The notes below the pieces were generated by a model. It saw nothing but the letters and a program-made list of their open reading frames with translations, was not told the origin of the DNA and made no database searches. The position numbers and the translations under genes are program-made. Shown piece by piece: positions 55,256 to 64,000 of a stretch of DNA of 64,000 nucleotides. Source of the DNA: Ophiobolus disseminans (lineage: Eukaryota > Ascomycota > Dothideomycetes > Pleosporales > Phaeosphaeriaceae); NCBI GenBank assembly GCA_010093685.1, contig MU006221.1:1581491-1645490 (forward strand), written 5' to 3'. Each line of letters opens with the position of its first letter. Position 1 is the first letter of the stretch.

Positions 55256-56578
55256 TTAAACCTTATCCTTGCTTGCCTCGATTGCCTGCTCCTGCTGCCA
55301 TCCATACTCAGGCAACTTCCACCCATTCTTGTCGTCCCCAGCCATAAACCACTGCGCAAGCTGCGGGATCCTCAACCCAATCACCACTCTTATTGCCGTA
55401 CGTAAAGCAGTGAGACCCAGCTGCGTCTGCGGGTTGAACGTTTGCGGGAAAAACGGTGGTGGTTTCTGTTGTTTCGCAACCAACGGCCGTAGGACCTGCT
55501 CATGACTCTTCAGTGCCGCGGATACATCCGCGGTACTGTTTGAGGTGATCTTCGACAATTCGCCAGCCAAGGTGTATGCCCCAATCATTGCGAAACTGGT
55601 GCCGAATCCCATCATTGCGAATGCGGCATCACCAATCATGGCGCATCGGTTCGTAGTCCACTGCGGCGTGACTACCATCGAAACACTTTGCATGTACAGG
55701 TCGTTCGTGGTGTCCAAGCCATCCAAGAAACGCTTGCTCTGCCAGTCGAGATGCTGGAATCGTTCGCGCAGCAATGCAACCTGTGCATCAGGACCTTGCG
55801 CCAAAGCCTCATCAAGCTCTGGAATATTCGCCTTGCTTGGACCGGTGATGGACAGATAAACGCCCATTGTCTTTTTGTTACCATGCGGTCGCAAGTGTAT
55901 AGCCAAGCCGCCAGGTGCGGTGTACCACTGCCACAGATCGTCGTCCTCTGGGATGCGTGGGATGGTGTAATAGGCGATGTACATGCCCATCGGCATGATT
56001 GCGCTTTCTGATGCTTCTTTATTGAAGATAAATGCTCGTGTGCTGGAATGGTACCCGTCTGCTGCTACGACGACGTCAAACTTGGCATCTTTGACTTTTC
56101 CTTGAGCAAACTGTACTGCAACGCCATCTTCCTGCTCTTCCAAGGACTTGACGCTCTCGCCGTAGACGACGCTGACTTCGGCGTTGTTAGCCTTCTTCGC
56201 AGCTTCCATCTCTTCGATCAGCAACGCTGCCAAATCGCCTCTGAGGATCTCGAACTCGCTGGTACCACTCTGTTTGTTGACATTGCCCGTCGCATCGACC
56301 TGTGCTATCGTTCTTCCTTCAGCATCGACAAACGCGATACCGGTTTCTGATGTATGTTTTTCTTTGATCTTCTTCTCAAGGCCAAGTCTCTGGATGACCG
56401 TGACGGCTTGGCCACGAATATCAATTGCTTGTCCGGTAGTGCGCGGTTCTGGTGCCCGCTCGACGAGGGTTACGATGGGTTTCAAGGTGAACGAGGGATG
56501 CCGTGCAAGCATCAAGGCAAGCGATGAGCCTGCAATGCCTGCACCAGAAATAAGAATTGAAAGTGGTTTTTGCGCCAT
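55256..56578 (-). CDS. FAD-dependent monooxygenase (PHBH-fold)
   Basis: An intronless 440-aa flavoprotein. The N-terminal Rossmann motif GAGIAGSS (Gly12, 14, 17) binds the FAD ADP part; an acidic residue follows in LVERAPEPRTTGQAIDIRG. The middle DVVVAADGYHSSTR is the DG motif, and CAMIGDAAFAMMGFGTSFAM (about residue 312-330) is the GD motif contacting the ribityl chain. The C-terminus is helical with no membrane anchor. Closest in pattern to the TetX/PgaE-like class that hydroxylates aromatic or polyketide-like substrates with NAD(P)H and O2. No biosynthetic gene adjoins it, so the substrate is unknown. Length fits the family (about 400-450 aa). Confidence 0.9.
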   Translation of the reverse strand: MAQKPLSILISGAGIAGSSLALMLARHPSFTLKPIVTLVERAPEPRTTGQAIDIRGQAVTVIQRLGLEKKIKEKHTSETGIAFVDAEGRTIAQVDATGNVNKQSGTSEFEILRGDLAALLIEEMEAAKKANNAEVSVVYGESVKSLEEQEDGVAVQFAQGKVKDAKFDVVVAADGYHSSTRAFIFNKEASESAIMPMGMYIAYYTIPRIPEDDDLWQWYTAPGGLAIHLRPHGNKKTMGVYLSITGPSKANIPELDEALAQGPDAQVALLRERFQHLDWQSKRFLDGLDTTNDLYMQSVSMVVTPQWTTNRCAMIGDAAFAMMGFGTSFAMIGAYTLAGELSKITSNSTADVSAALKSHEQVLRPLVAKQQKPPPFFPQTFNPQTQLGLTALRTAIRVVIGLRIPQLAQWFMAGDDKNGWKLPEYGWQQEQAIEASKDKV

Positions 56579-57544
56579 GTTGAATGAGGCGTGCCTGTCT
56601 TGTTGAACTCTGAGAGTAGTTGTGTTTAGTTGATTCCTGGCATCGAAGCCGTTTTAAGTACCCATCTTTCGTCGGACCGCAAAGACAAAGCTACAAAAGT
56701 TCCGTTAGTTACAAGAAACCGGCTGGTTTAGGCCACCGATGCACCGATGGACCTTGGGGAAAGGCCGTTGTGGAACCGAATTGACGTCATCACAGGTCGT
56801 GAACATCCTAGGGTGGATTCCAAATGGCGCCGCGCCGTATCCCAAAAATTCTTTTCGCAGCATACACAATTAAACTCACTTCACAAAGTCATTGATAACT
56901 ATGCATGAGTCTTGCGCGTCAATCATAGAGGCTCAGTACATCAATTATGGAATATTTGTGTCCTAGGCATCGGGATCAACAAGGCATCAACACCAAGACC
57001 ACAATTACGTCTTCTGAAAGCTATTTCGCGCCATTAGCCTTTAAAAGCTCGCTGCTAATAGAATGCTTCTAACGTTCTATTACGCCGCGTCTAAAGGTCC
57101 CCTCCGGTACGCCCTGTTCTGACAATGAAGCTTTTGCAGAAGTACATGGAAACCGTCGTGCGCTAATGGCAAGTACACTGGGGAATGGAGACTGACTTGG
57201 CAGGCTTTACACACTTTGTAACGCGCTTGCTGGTTCACTTATGACTCGCTCCGCTGTCAGCAGCAGTGGCAAGCACGCGTGACACCTGCAACACGACTCT
57301 GATTCTCCACGAGGGCCAAAACCTGCTGCTTGCCATCCATGTGTCAAACCAGCATTATTATACCGCATAGCGATAACGATGAAACTCGCCGGTTCTCTTC
57401 GTTAAGTCTGCAGGCCTTCCCTTCCTTGCTAATACGGCAATAATAGATGCGAGCACGTATCAAAAGTTCAGCTCGAGAGAGCTCAGTCCTTTCATCCGTG
57501 ACAAAGGCGCCAAAATATCGCAGAGGCAGCGGAAACATTCAGAG
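56579..57544. other. 966-bp spacer
   Basis: Upstream region of the monooxygenase gene. A short minus-strand ORF at 57344-57538 has no support. No repeats seen. Confidence 0.45.
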
Positions 57545-58288
57545 ATGACACAGACGGCAGTGGGATTCGGATTGAATGAAGCTGATGTCAATGCCTGGCT
57601 TTCGAATTTCAGGGGTCTTTCAAAAGCTGAGAAGGCAGGTGTGAGACATCCCCGTGCAACTACCAACTCGCAGCGTGCCGGTTCGAACGTCGATTTGCGC
57701 TCTGTTACTTCGACGACTCAGAGGCGTCCTGCTACTTCAAAACCCAAGGGCCGACATACGCCGTTAAAATTCAGGATTCAATCTGGTCGAGTACGGAAGA
57801 AAACCTAGAAAGCTTTACACGCCAATGATCGAGCCACGAAGGAAGAGATTACCGAAGAGACAGGCGAAGAGGTCTGGGAGAACATTGTCGGAGAAACTCA
57901 TAATACCAGCGACACAGCAATACAGCCCGCCCGGCAACGTACACTGGAGGAGCTCAAGGTTCTAGTCTCAGCCAAAAGTAAAGAATGGGTGGAGGCCGAT
58001 CTGGATGTGGACAATCCTAGAGCTGGTCCGCTCGAGGATGAACTAGGAGAATTGGAGGCTGAAGCCATGGCTATCGACAGCGATGAATTCGATGCCTGGA
58101 AGAATGGACCTGAAGGCTATGGGGGAAAGTATCCGTTTCCCTTTCGTCGGGCGTATCCAGACCGAGCAGATGGCATGGGCGAGGAAGGCATTGAGGCTTT
58201 GGGAACCATGGGTGAGAGCTCGTTTTTTGACGACGCTTACAGGAGTCCGAGTCCGTTCAGTGCACCAGCTTCATCGGAACAAGTTTAA
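57545..58288 (+). pseudogene. hypothetical 247-codon ORF with one in-frame TAG
   Basis: The frame opens MTQTAVGFGLNEADVNAWLS, passes a basic region (RHTPLKFRIQSGRVRKKT), meets TAG at 57806-57808 and then continues without further stops through acidic, clearly coding sequence (ATKEEITEETGEEVWENIVG, TLEELKVLVSAKSKEWVEAD, DELGELEAEAMAIDSDEFDA, RRAYPDRADGMGEEGIEALG) to TAA at 58286-58288. The only GT-AG pair that removes the stop is an 18-nt interval, too short to be an intron. The basic-then-acidic layout suggests a nuclear protein, but no domain is recognised. Either a nonsense mutation or stop readthrough would explain it; the second half alone is a 99-codon ORF starting with GTG. Confidence 0.6.
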
Positions 58289-58856
58289 TATACTATTCAA
58301 TTCGTTTGTATAATGGCATCACTTGCAGAAATACTGTCTGGTTGTCGCATGCGCAGATAATGGTATTCTCGCACATGTCTGGCCTCGTCGTCGCAGTGAT
58401 ACGCGCCCTACCCACCAATTGCTCTACACTATGACTTAGCCCAAAGTCACAGCCTGTGTATCTTCAATACATTAATACACGTTTTGTACATGATCATAAA
58501 TACACCTGGTGATCGACATTGGTTTGTAACAAGATCACATACTCTTGTGCTCGTACGCGCAGACCACCAGCTTCCTGAACATTCACTAATACATACTTTC
58601 TCGGCTATAACTTGAAGCAGCGCGCCAACTCTTTCTTATCTATCAACCTGAACAGAATTAGCGATGTGTCCATATCAAAGGGGTCTCATCTGGCGAACTC
58701 ACTTCTATCTTGGCCAACGACTGTGTGGCAGTCAATGGTTGTGGTGTTGTAACGTCCGGGGTGCCAATGGTCTGACCAAACCATGTGTACCGCAAGCACC
58801 AACGTAGGTGATATGCGTCACCTTCTGCACCTCCAGAGACACACAGTCACCCCCGT
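58289..58856. other. 568-bp convergent spacer
   Basis: AT-richer DNA between the convergent TAG-containing ORF and BTB-like gene. No gene or repeat seen. Confidence 0.5.
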
Positions 58857-60098
58857 TTATGGCTTCTCCGCCACGCCTCTCTGATCGATCTGGTGTGAGT
58901 CCTGCCGCCATCGAAGATCCGATGAAAGCAAATCATACACCACGCTCTCGTCATCCGTAGAATCGTGTTCCAATTCTGGCAGCGCTGATTTATGGCGGAG
59001 ATCTGCGCTACTGTGCACAAAAGGCGCTTGTTCAGGGAAGTAGGACGTGGACGATGTCCGGGATGACGGGGGCGGCCGACGAGATGTAGGCGCGAGAGAT
59101 GAACGTAAGGCGGGCTCGAGGGTGCGCGAAACAGCTCTACCGTGGTCGCGTCCTAGATCCATGAGCAAGGGAAAGGATACTCGTCTCCGACGCGCTTGAT
59201 TGCTGGCGGTCGATTGAATTGTTGTACCTGAGAAGTACGAAGTCAAGGAAGACATGGATCGTGCAAGACTACGTTTGGGACTTGGTGTGGGGACGTCAAA
59301 TAACACTGGCGAAGGTTGTGGGCTCAACACTTGAAGCTTAAAGCGCTGAGTGTTGTCGTTCTTGCCGACTTTGAAGCAAAAATTGCCTTGCGCGATGCGG
59401 TCGCCTAGTATACGGCGTACGGAAATATCACTCCGTGTATATTGCAGTTCCTTGACGATATCTTTTGGTAGTCCTACAAGATCTTCAGGCCGGAAGTCTT
59501 CGCCATGTCGTGCAAGGCCAGCATAGAACTCAATGAGGAACTTCTCACATTTGGTATGGTAACCCATGTGGTCCCGCAGATACTCGAAGGGTTCTCGGCA
59601 GAGAGGCATACGCATGCGACCTTCAAGAAACTGGCGATAGCAGGCACTAAATGTGTCAATAAGTCTGTTCTGCATTTGTGGAAGCTCAAGCATGTTTCGT
59701 AGGTGCCAGGCCTTTGCCAGCTTAAGCATCATGTCGCTGCTGCCAATGAGCTTTTCAAACGGGTTGCGTGAGACCAGTCGCAGCCTCCCAAGAAACGTAG
59801 TCTGCTCCAGATACTCGAGAGCAATCTCAAAGATGATCGGATCGGCGTTTACAATGGTTGCTCCATGCGAAAGCTGACTGAGCAAGGTCGGGCTCGCTTT
59901 CATGGCGGAGTACGGCACATGAACCAGACGTGTACGAGGAGGCTTCCCAATCCGAACGTCGATATCATTTGTCGGGAGTCTACATCTGCTGTCAGCTATG
60001 CCTCAAGCGGTGCAGATGTTGACATACAAAAACGCAGTAGACGGTCGGCGATCTGGTATAGCCGGAGGAGCGATCCTGTCTCGTAGGAAGCTGAACAT
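58857..60098 (-). CDS. BTB/POZ-like domain protein
   Basis: Exons, complement of 60028-60098 and 58857-59979, with a 48-nt intron (GTATGT..GCTGAC..TGTAG) give 397 aa. The joined start is MFSFLRDRIAPPAIPDRRPS..LLPTNDIDVRIGKPPRTRLV, then VPYSAMKASPTLLSQL and IIFEIALEYLEQTTFL, the strand-helix order of divergent fungal BTB domains. DMMLKLAKAWHLRNMLELPQ continues the fold and MQNRLIDTFSACYRQF follows. After about residue 230 the protein is Ser/Pro/Arg-rich and disordered (SPKRSLARSMSSLTSYFSGT, SRRPPPSSRTSSTSYFPEQA), with many possible phosphorylation sites. Such proteins may bring substrates to Cul3 ligases, but no partner can be inferred. A second BTB-like gene, broken, lies 2.4 kb away. Confidence 0.82.
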
Positions 60099-60646
60099 GA
60101 AGAATGAGGTGAAGGTGTTGCTTGATGATGCGTTGACTGTAGGGTTAGAAGTCTAACACTTGGGGTGAATCTCTGTAATTCGCGATGATTGAGCGCGTTT
60201 CTATGGTAACCCGAAAGCATGAATGAAGGGTTGCAAAACTGGACAGAAATGGAATCTGTTCAAACTCAGGACACGTTTGCCTAGACGATATAGTGCTTAA
60301 CGAACTGCTCCGAGATTGATACTTATCTTTGAAACGTTACAAACAGAATAACATGGTAGTCCTTGCGCTACTATCTTGAATCAAGTGGTACCTCAAAGGG
60401 ATGAATAGTTTGGGTCGAACCAGAGACGTCACTATCGTTATCAAGATCGCGACCGACCTGGGCCTTTGGTGCACAATACCATGTTCAGAAAATGATCGAT
60501 TGCTTTGCTGCAATAGCTTGAAATGAGTGCAAACAGGCAAGAGAGACGACAAGTATTCAGTGCTATTCGAAGACGGTATATGTTATTGCATGGTGTAAAC
60601 CCCGAATGTGATCTGCGCTGGTGACGTGAGCTGAGGAGGAGCGGCA
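60099..60646. other. spacer between BTB-like gene and MITE-like copy
   Basis: Promoter side of the BTB-like gene. A B-box-like GGTTCGACCC on the minus strand near 60412 was checked as a tRNA and not supported. Confidence 0.45.
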
Positions 60647-60769
60647 CCAGGTGCTGCAAGTGAGCCTGTATATACTTACAACACTACGAGGGCTTTGAGG
60701 AAAATTGAATAAGAGTGTGAGGCAGACAGGTCTTCGTGTGCTGGGAGACGAATTATTGCAACACCTGGA
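60647..60769. repeat. MITE-like repeat, copy C (most complete)
   Basis: 123 bp flanked by 13-bp terminal inverted repeats, CCAGGTGCTGCAA and TTGCAACACCTGG (12 of 13 pair). Inside are GCCTGTATATACTTACAAC and GTGTGAGGCAGACAGG, the shared core. No clear target-site duplication is visible. It lies 150 bp upstream of the rhomboid ATG. Confidence 0.75.
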
Positions 60770-60919
60770 GACGGAAGATCGAAGGATCATGGACAGGATG
60801 ATGATATGCCAAGACGCTAGCCGATCTCGGCTAGCCAAACGGGCCGAGGCGAGGCGGCTTGGATCCTCGCATCTCCACGCCCAGATCTCGACCACGTTGC
60901 ACGCTTCACTCGTCATCCC

Positions 60920-62091
60920 ATGTCGTTATCAAAGATAGGTGGGGTGCCTTTGCGCCTGGTACCAATCATCGGAAGATCAGCTGTCCTCGCGCCTGCGCGA
61001 CCAGTCTCTTGTCTGTTCCGGCTTCATCTTCAGAAACGCTGTCAGCACAACGGACCACCAAGATTTCAACGGAAACCGCAAACACCAGTACCCAGCACTA
61101 CTCCTTTACAGAGTCCTAGACCGGATGCAGTCTATCAGACACGTCCCGACGCATCGGAACAACCTCTCATCCTCGACGATCTCCAATTGCCACATAAGGT
61201 TCGCTATCTCCGCCCCGCGATATGGGCGCTTGTTGTTTCTGGAGGCATCTTCACTGGTCTCGCCTATCTCCAAGCCAGGCAAGAGCTGAAGCCCAAAAAG
61301 TCGCATGGCTGGCATGAGGCACCGCAATGGGGCGCGCAGAGGCGCGGACCACCAACACCAACCGAGCTTGCTACTCAATGGTGGGCGCAACTCAATCCGA
61401 TCTCGAAATTGAGCAGCGGTATAATCGCCACGAACACCGCCATCCATTTGAGCAGCTTTGTGATACCTCAATATTGGAACCTTTTGTGGCATATGCCAGC
61501 CCGCAATGTCAACTACTCGCTCTTCAGCTCGATGTTTGTTCACTCTGGCCCAATGCATCTGTTCTTCAATATGTATTTCACGTATAACTTTATGATACCT
61601 GTGGGTTATTCGCGAGCTTTCGAGGGTAACCCGTACCATGTACTCTCATTCTTCCTGGCTACCGGAACACTCTCGGGATTTGCGCAGCACTGGGCTACTC
61701 TTATAACACCGCAAAAGAGGGCGATCCCCGAGATCTTCATACGGTGCGGAGGCGCCAGTGGAGCGCTCTTGGGTATGATGGGTGTCTTTTGCATGCAATA
61801 CCCAACCGCAGGCCTCGGTATCATGTTTGTACCCATTCACTTCGACGCGCAGTATGTTTTGCCAGCGATCATGCTCTTCGACTTCATCGGTATGGTGCGA
61901 GGATACTCATTTGTCAATTTTGGACATGCGGTATGTTGAACTCGGGACGTGAGTTGGTCCAAAGCTAAAAATAACAGGCGCATCTTTCGGGTACGATAAT
62001 CGGAATCGCATACTCGTACTTGGACGGCAAGAACAAGATCTGGAATCCTTTGGTAAACTTTTGGAGACGGAGACTGCAGCAACGGTCGTAG
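60920..62091 (+). CDS. PCP1: mitochondrial rhomboid protease (Pcp1/Rbd1-like)
   Basis: Exons 60920-61930 and 61978-62091 with a 47-nt intron (GTATGT..GCTAAA..ACAG) give 374 aa. The N-terminus is basic and Ser/Arg-rich (RLVPIIGRSAVLAPARPVSC, FRLHLQKRCQHNG), fitting a mitochondrial presequence. An extra TM helix (RPAIWALVVSGGIFTGLAYL) precedes the six-TM core, the 1+6 topology of mitochondrial rhomboids. Catalytic Ser280 lies in GGASGALLGMMG and His339 in HAAHLSGTIIG; the intron separates the two dyad residues and both are intact. Family knowledge: this inner-membrane protease processes Mgm1/OPA1 and cytochrome c peroxidase. The first intron-free ATG after the MITE-like repeat was chosen as start. 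Confidence 0.94.
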
Positions 62092-62464
62092 CCCGGCAGT
62101 TGCGCCGCTTTGGAATCGGTTTGTATGCACATTTCGCCCAGGTCTCAACAGCAAACCAGGTTCAACACGATCACAACAGTCGACCTCACACGGGAGAGAA
62201 ATCACAGAGTAAAGGCCGGAAATTGTATAATTACCAATTTATCAAGGTAGACAAAGGCATGCATCTGCTGCAAACTGTTCAGGCTTTTATGCGCTTTCGA
62301 TTTCAATTTGTATCCTCCCGTCACTCAGAGAACCCAGAAATCGGCAAACCAAACCTTGCTAACGAAATAGATCATGCAAAGCGCCACGGGTTATAAAGTG
62401 ACGATGTGACTGTGTTGCTGAGTGCATTTTCTTTTTTTGCACCGTATCGTTTCGATTACCCACC
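62092..62464. other. 373-bp spacer
   Basis: 3' side of the rhomboid gene and leader of the next ORF. Nothing else seen. Confidence 0.5.
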
Positions 62465-63088
62465 ATGCAGCCCAACTCCAGCATCACGATCACGGTCGGA
62501 TCTGGACATGGGCACTCCACCACGGTCCAAGTAAGCAGTCGAGCTCGCTAACTGTGTGCTTTCCTACGCGCCCTGCCACAAGGTTCGTTATTGCCTGCGC
62601 TACACATCGATGCGTTCAGCGTCGTGCTCGCGTATTTGGACGGCGATGATGACCTTGAGCTACTAAAGAAGAGCCGGCACAGCACTCATACACTGCTACT
62701 CTTCGCTCGAAGCTGGGCGCTTGCTGCTAAGTTAGGTCTTCCGGCTTTGCAGAACAAGCTGGTCTCAGTCATGGTCAACGTCTATGCTATCGTTACCGAG
62801 AAGAGCCTATCGAACATCAACCGAGCTATCACGGCGGACGACAACGTCCTTCAAGCATTCACAGATCTACGCGAAGAGCTTGGTCGCGGTAGTCAGGCGG
62901 AGAGGTTTCTCGTATGCTTCATTGGGAAGACGACGGCAAGCACCTCCGAACTGGCGCGCCAGCTTGGAAAACGAAACTTCGATGGAGAAGTGCACGATGA
63001 AATACTCGGCGAAGCAAAATCGTTCGATCGCGATCAACACACTAGCGGATGTAGCTTTCATCACGACCGTCGCTTCCGTGTAAAGTGA
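62465..63088 (+). pseudogene. BTB/POZ-like ORF with one in-frame TAA
   Basis: The ATG at 62465 opens MQPNSSITITVGSGHGHSTT, a BTB beta1-beta2 start, then VQVSSRAR and TAA at 62549-62551. The same frame goes on with LCAFLRALPQGSLLPALHID, AFSVVLAYLDGDDDLELL and WALAAKLGLPALQNKLVSVM, the remaining BTB pattern, to TGA at 63088. The stretch 62531-62582 looks like an intron (GTAAGC..GCTAAC..ACAAG) and would remove the stop, but it is 52 nt long and would shift the frame. Thus either a 1-nt indel lies near a real intron or the stop is a nonsense mutation. The C-terminus (DRDQHTSGCSFHHDRRFRVK) has no domain. Confidence 0.6.
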
Positions 63089-63413
63089 TTGGCTGACTGG
63101 AACCCGATCATTTGGTCAACCTCGGCAAGTATGGAGCGAACCCACCGCGAGTAACGATGCTGTCATTGCCAGGTTTTGTCATTGACTTGGTCATCTCTTT
63201 ATTGGACCGGAGCACCTCGCAATGATGTCCAGGCAATGGTCGCAGCACTATCGCGACCGTTGCAAACTCTGCTGCATGAAGCCATTGCAGGCCGAGGTCG
63301 CCGTGCAGTAGCTGTTCTCAAGGTTTCGTCCGAGATGCATTGTACTCTCGTGGTATGCTCGTAGCAAAATTTCCATCACTGAGAACAATTTCGGGGTTCT
63401 CCAGCTATCCGCA
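63089..63413. other. 325-bp spacer with short ORF
   Basis: A 62-codon ORF at 63176-63364 has no recognised motif. The rest is the promoter of the cytochrome b5 gene. Confidence 0.4.
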
Positions 63414-64000
63414 ATGTCTGACGGCGTCTACAGTCTCGAAGAGGTTGCGAAGCATATCAGTAAGACTGACCTATGGATTGTTGTTTGGAACCACGTTTAC
63501 GATGTAACCGACTACCAAGAAGATCATCCTGGAGGCAAAGAGTTTTTGCTGGAGAACGCTGGAGGCGACGCGACGACAGCATATGAGGACATTGGCCACT
63601 CCACAGATGCTAGAGAGATATTGGAGAACTACCGGATTGGAAAGGTCACAGACGAGGACTGGACAGATCATGAGACGAAGAGGATGCCAGAAGTCAAACC
63701 GCACAGCGTGCATGTTGTCAACAATCTCCCTCCACCAAAGTCACACCATCTCCACATTCCCATGGTTGGCGGTGGTTTGGTAGCCTTGATGGGGTCACTC
63801 GTACTCGGACGAAGGTTCTCATCCTCCTTACACCGCTTCCAGGGTGGAGGATTTTGGAAAGGTTTTGCCTTGTCGTCGGCGGCCAGCCTTTTACTCGCAT
63901 TTTATGCCAGTCTGTGGGCCAACAAGAATTTCCAAGTTGCGCACAAAGATTTCCAATCGTATCCAGCCCATATCAAGGCCAAATCTACGTCATCTAAGCC
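63414..64000 (+). CDS. cytochrome b5 domain protein with TM anchor, 3' end outside the window
   Basis: From MSDGVYSLEEVAKHISKTDL the frame is open to the window end (195 codons). The heme-binding cytochrome b5 domain covers about residues 6-80: LWIVVWNHVYDVTDYQEDHP with HPGG as the first axial His, then GGDATTAYEDIGHSTDAREI with the second His in GHS, and LENYRIGKV. After a linker, two hydrophobic segments follow (MVGGGLVALMGSLVLG and FALSSAASLLLAFYASLW), so the protein is membrane-bound, probably in the ER or outer mitochondrial membrane. Known b5 proteins donate electrons to desaturases, P450s and sterol enzymes. Because the frame continues past the edge, a C-terminal extension is possible. 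No intron is needed in the visible part. Confidence 0.9.
   Translation, partial: MSDGVYSLEEVAKHISKTDLWIVVWNHVYDVTDYQEDHPGGKEFLLENAGGDATTAYEDIGHSTDAREILENYRIGKVTDEDWTDHETKRMPEVKPHSVHVVNNLPPPKSHHLHIPMVGGGLVALMGSLVLGRRFSSSLHRFQGGGFWKGFALSSAASLLLAFYASLWANKNFQVAHKDFQSYPAHIKAKSTSSK

Noticed and set aside
22336..56578. Secondary-metabolite cluster formed by the DHA2 transporter, regulators and FAD monooxygenase
   Set aside because: The genes are 15-30 kb apart with unrelated genes between them and no PKS, NRPS, terpene or DMAT core enzyme is present.
60405..60435. B-box-like GGTTCGACCC on the minus strand
   Set aside because: The flanks cannot form a 5-bp T-stem and no A-box lies at the expected distance, so a tRNA is not supported.

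Overview
The window is nuclear DNA of a filamentous ascomycete. Genes are split by short introns (about 45-135 nt) with GTRNGT-type donors, CTRAC-like branch points and YAG or AAG acceptors. The content (HET protein, Pth11/rhodopsin-like receptor, two Zn2Cys6 regulators, MFS transporters, pectate lyase, GPI-anchored glucanases, chitin-binding protein) fits a Pezizomycotina plant-associated fungus, probably a Dothideomycete; the class is an inference from gene style. There are no operons, and I found no convincing tRNA, rRNA or CRISPR.

Layout. 0-24 kb is gene-rich: a GH72 glucanosyltransferase (5' end outside the window), ATP25 and NMD3 sharing a 212-bp divergent promoter, an F-box-like protein, an 819-aa HET protein, a rhodopsin-like membrane protein, a Zn2Cys6 factor, a sterol-glucosyltransferase-like enzyme, a PL1 pectate lyase, a small secreted or anchored protein and a five-exon DHA2-type MFS transporter. 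24.2-31.9 kb is a degenerate block. It holds the 3' end of a lost Zn2Cys6-factor paralogue, frameshifted and stop-containing ORFs, a dispersed ~195-bp direct duplication, imperfect ~250-300-bp tandem units, a minisatellite and short orphan coding fragments. 31.9-33.1 kb encodes a secreted Lys/Asp repeat protein interrupted by a 457-base N gap. 33.2-38 kb has one small two-TM PLDc_N protein and a broken ORF. 38.2-42.3 kb is a divergent pair, an MCT-type transporter and a Zn2Cys6 regulator, with a CGG-N4-CCG site between them. 44.6-64 kb again carries intact genes: a two-hevein-domain chitin-binding protein, an F-box-like protein, a GH17 glucanase, a GNAT protein, a small TM protein, a flavin monooxygenase, a BTB-like protein, a mitochondrial rhomboid protease and a cytochrome b5 protein cut by the window end. 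Broken small genes lie between them.

Connections. Several products act at the cell wall or on host polymers (GH72, GH17, chitin-binding protein, pectate lyase, Lys/Asp repeat protein), but they are scattered and I see no biosynthetic cluster core (no PKS, NRPS or terpene synthase). The strongest regulatory inference is that the 40-kb Zn2Cys6 factor controls its divergent transporter. The most unusual signals are the Lys/Asp repeat protein, several ORFs each interrupted by a single in-frame stop, a probable frameshift in the GNAT gene, and four copies of a ~100-120-bp MITE-like repeat. Splice sites were placed by eye using phase and protein continuity; no transcript evidence was available.
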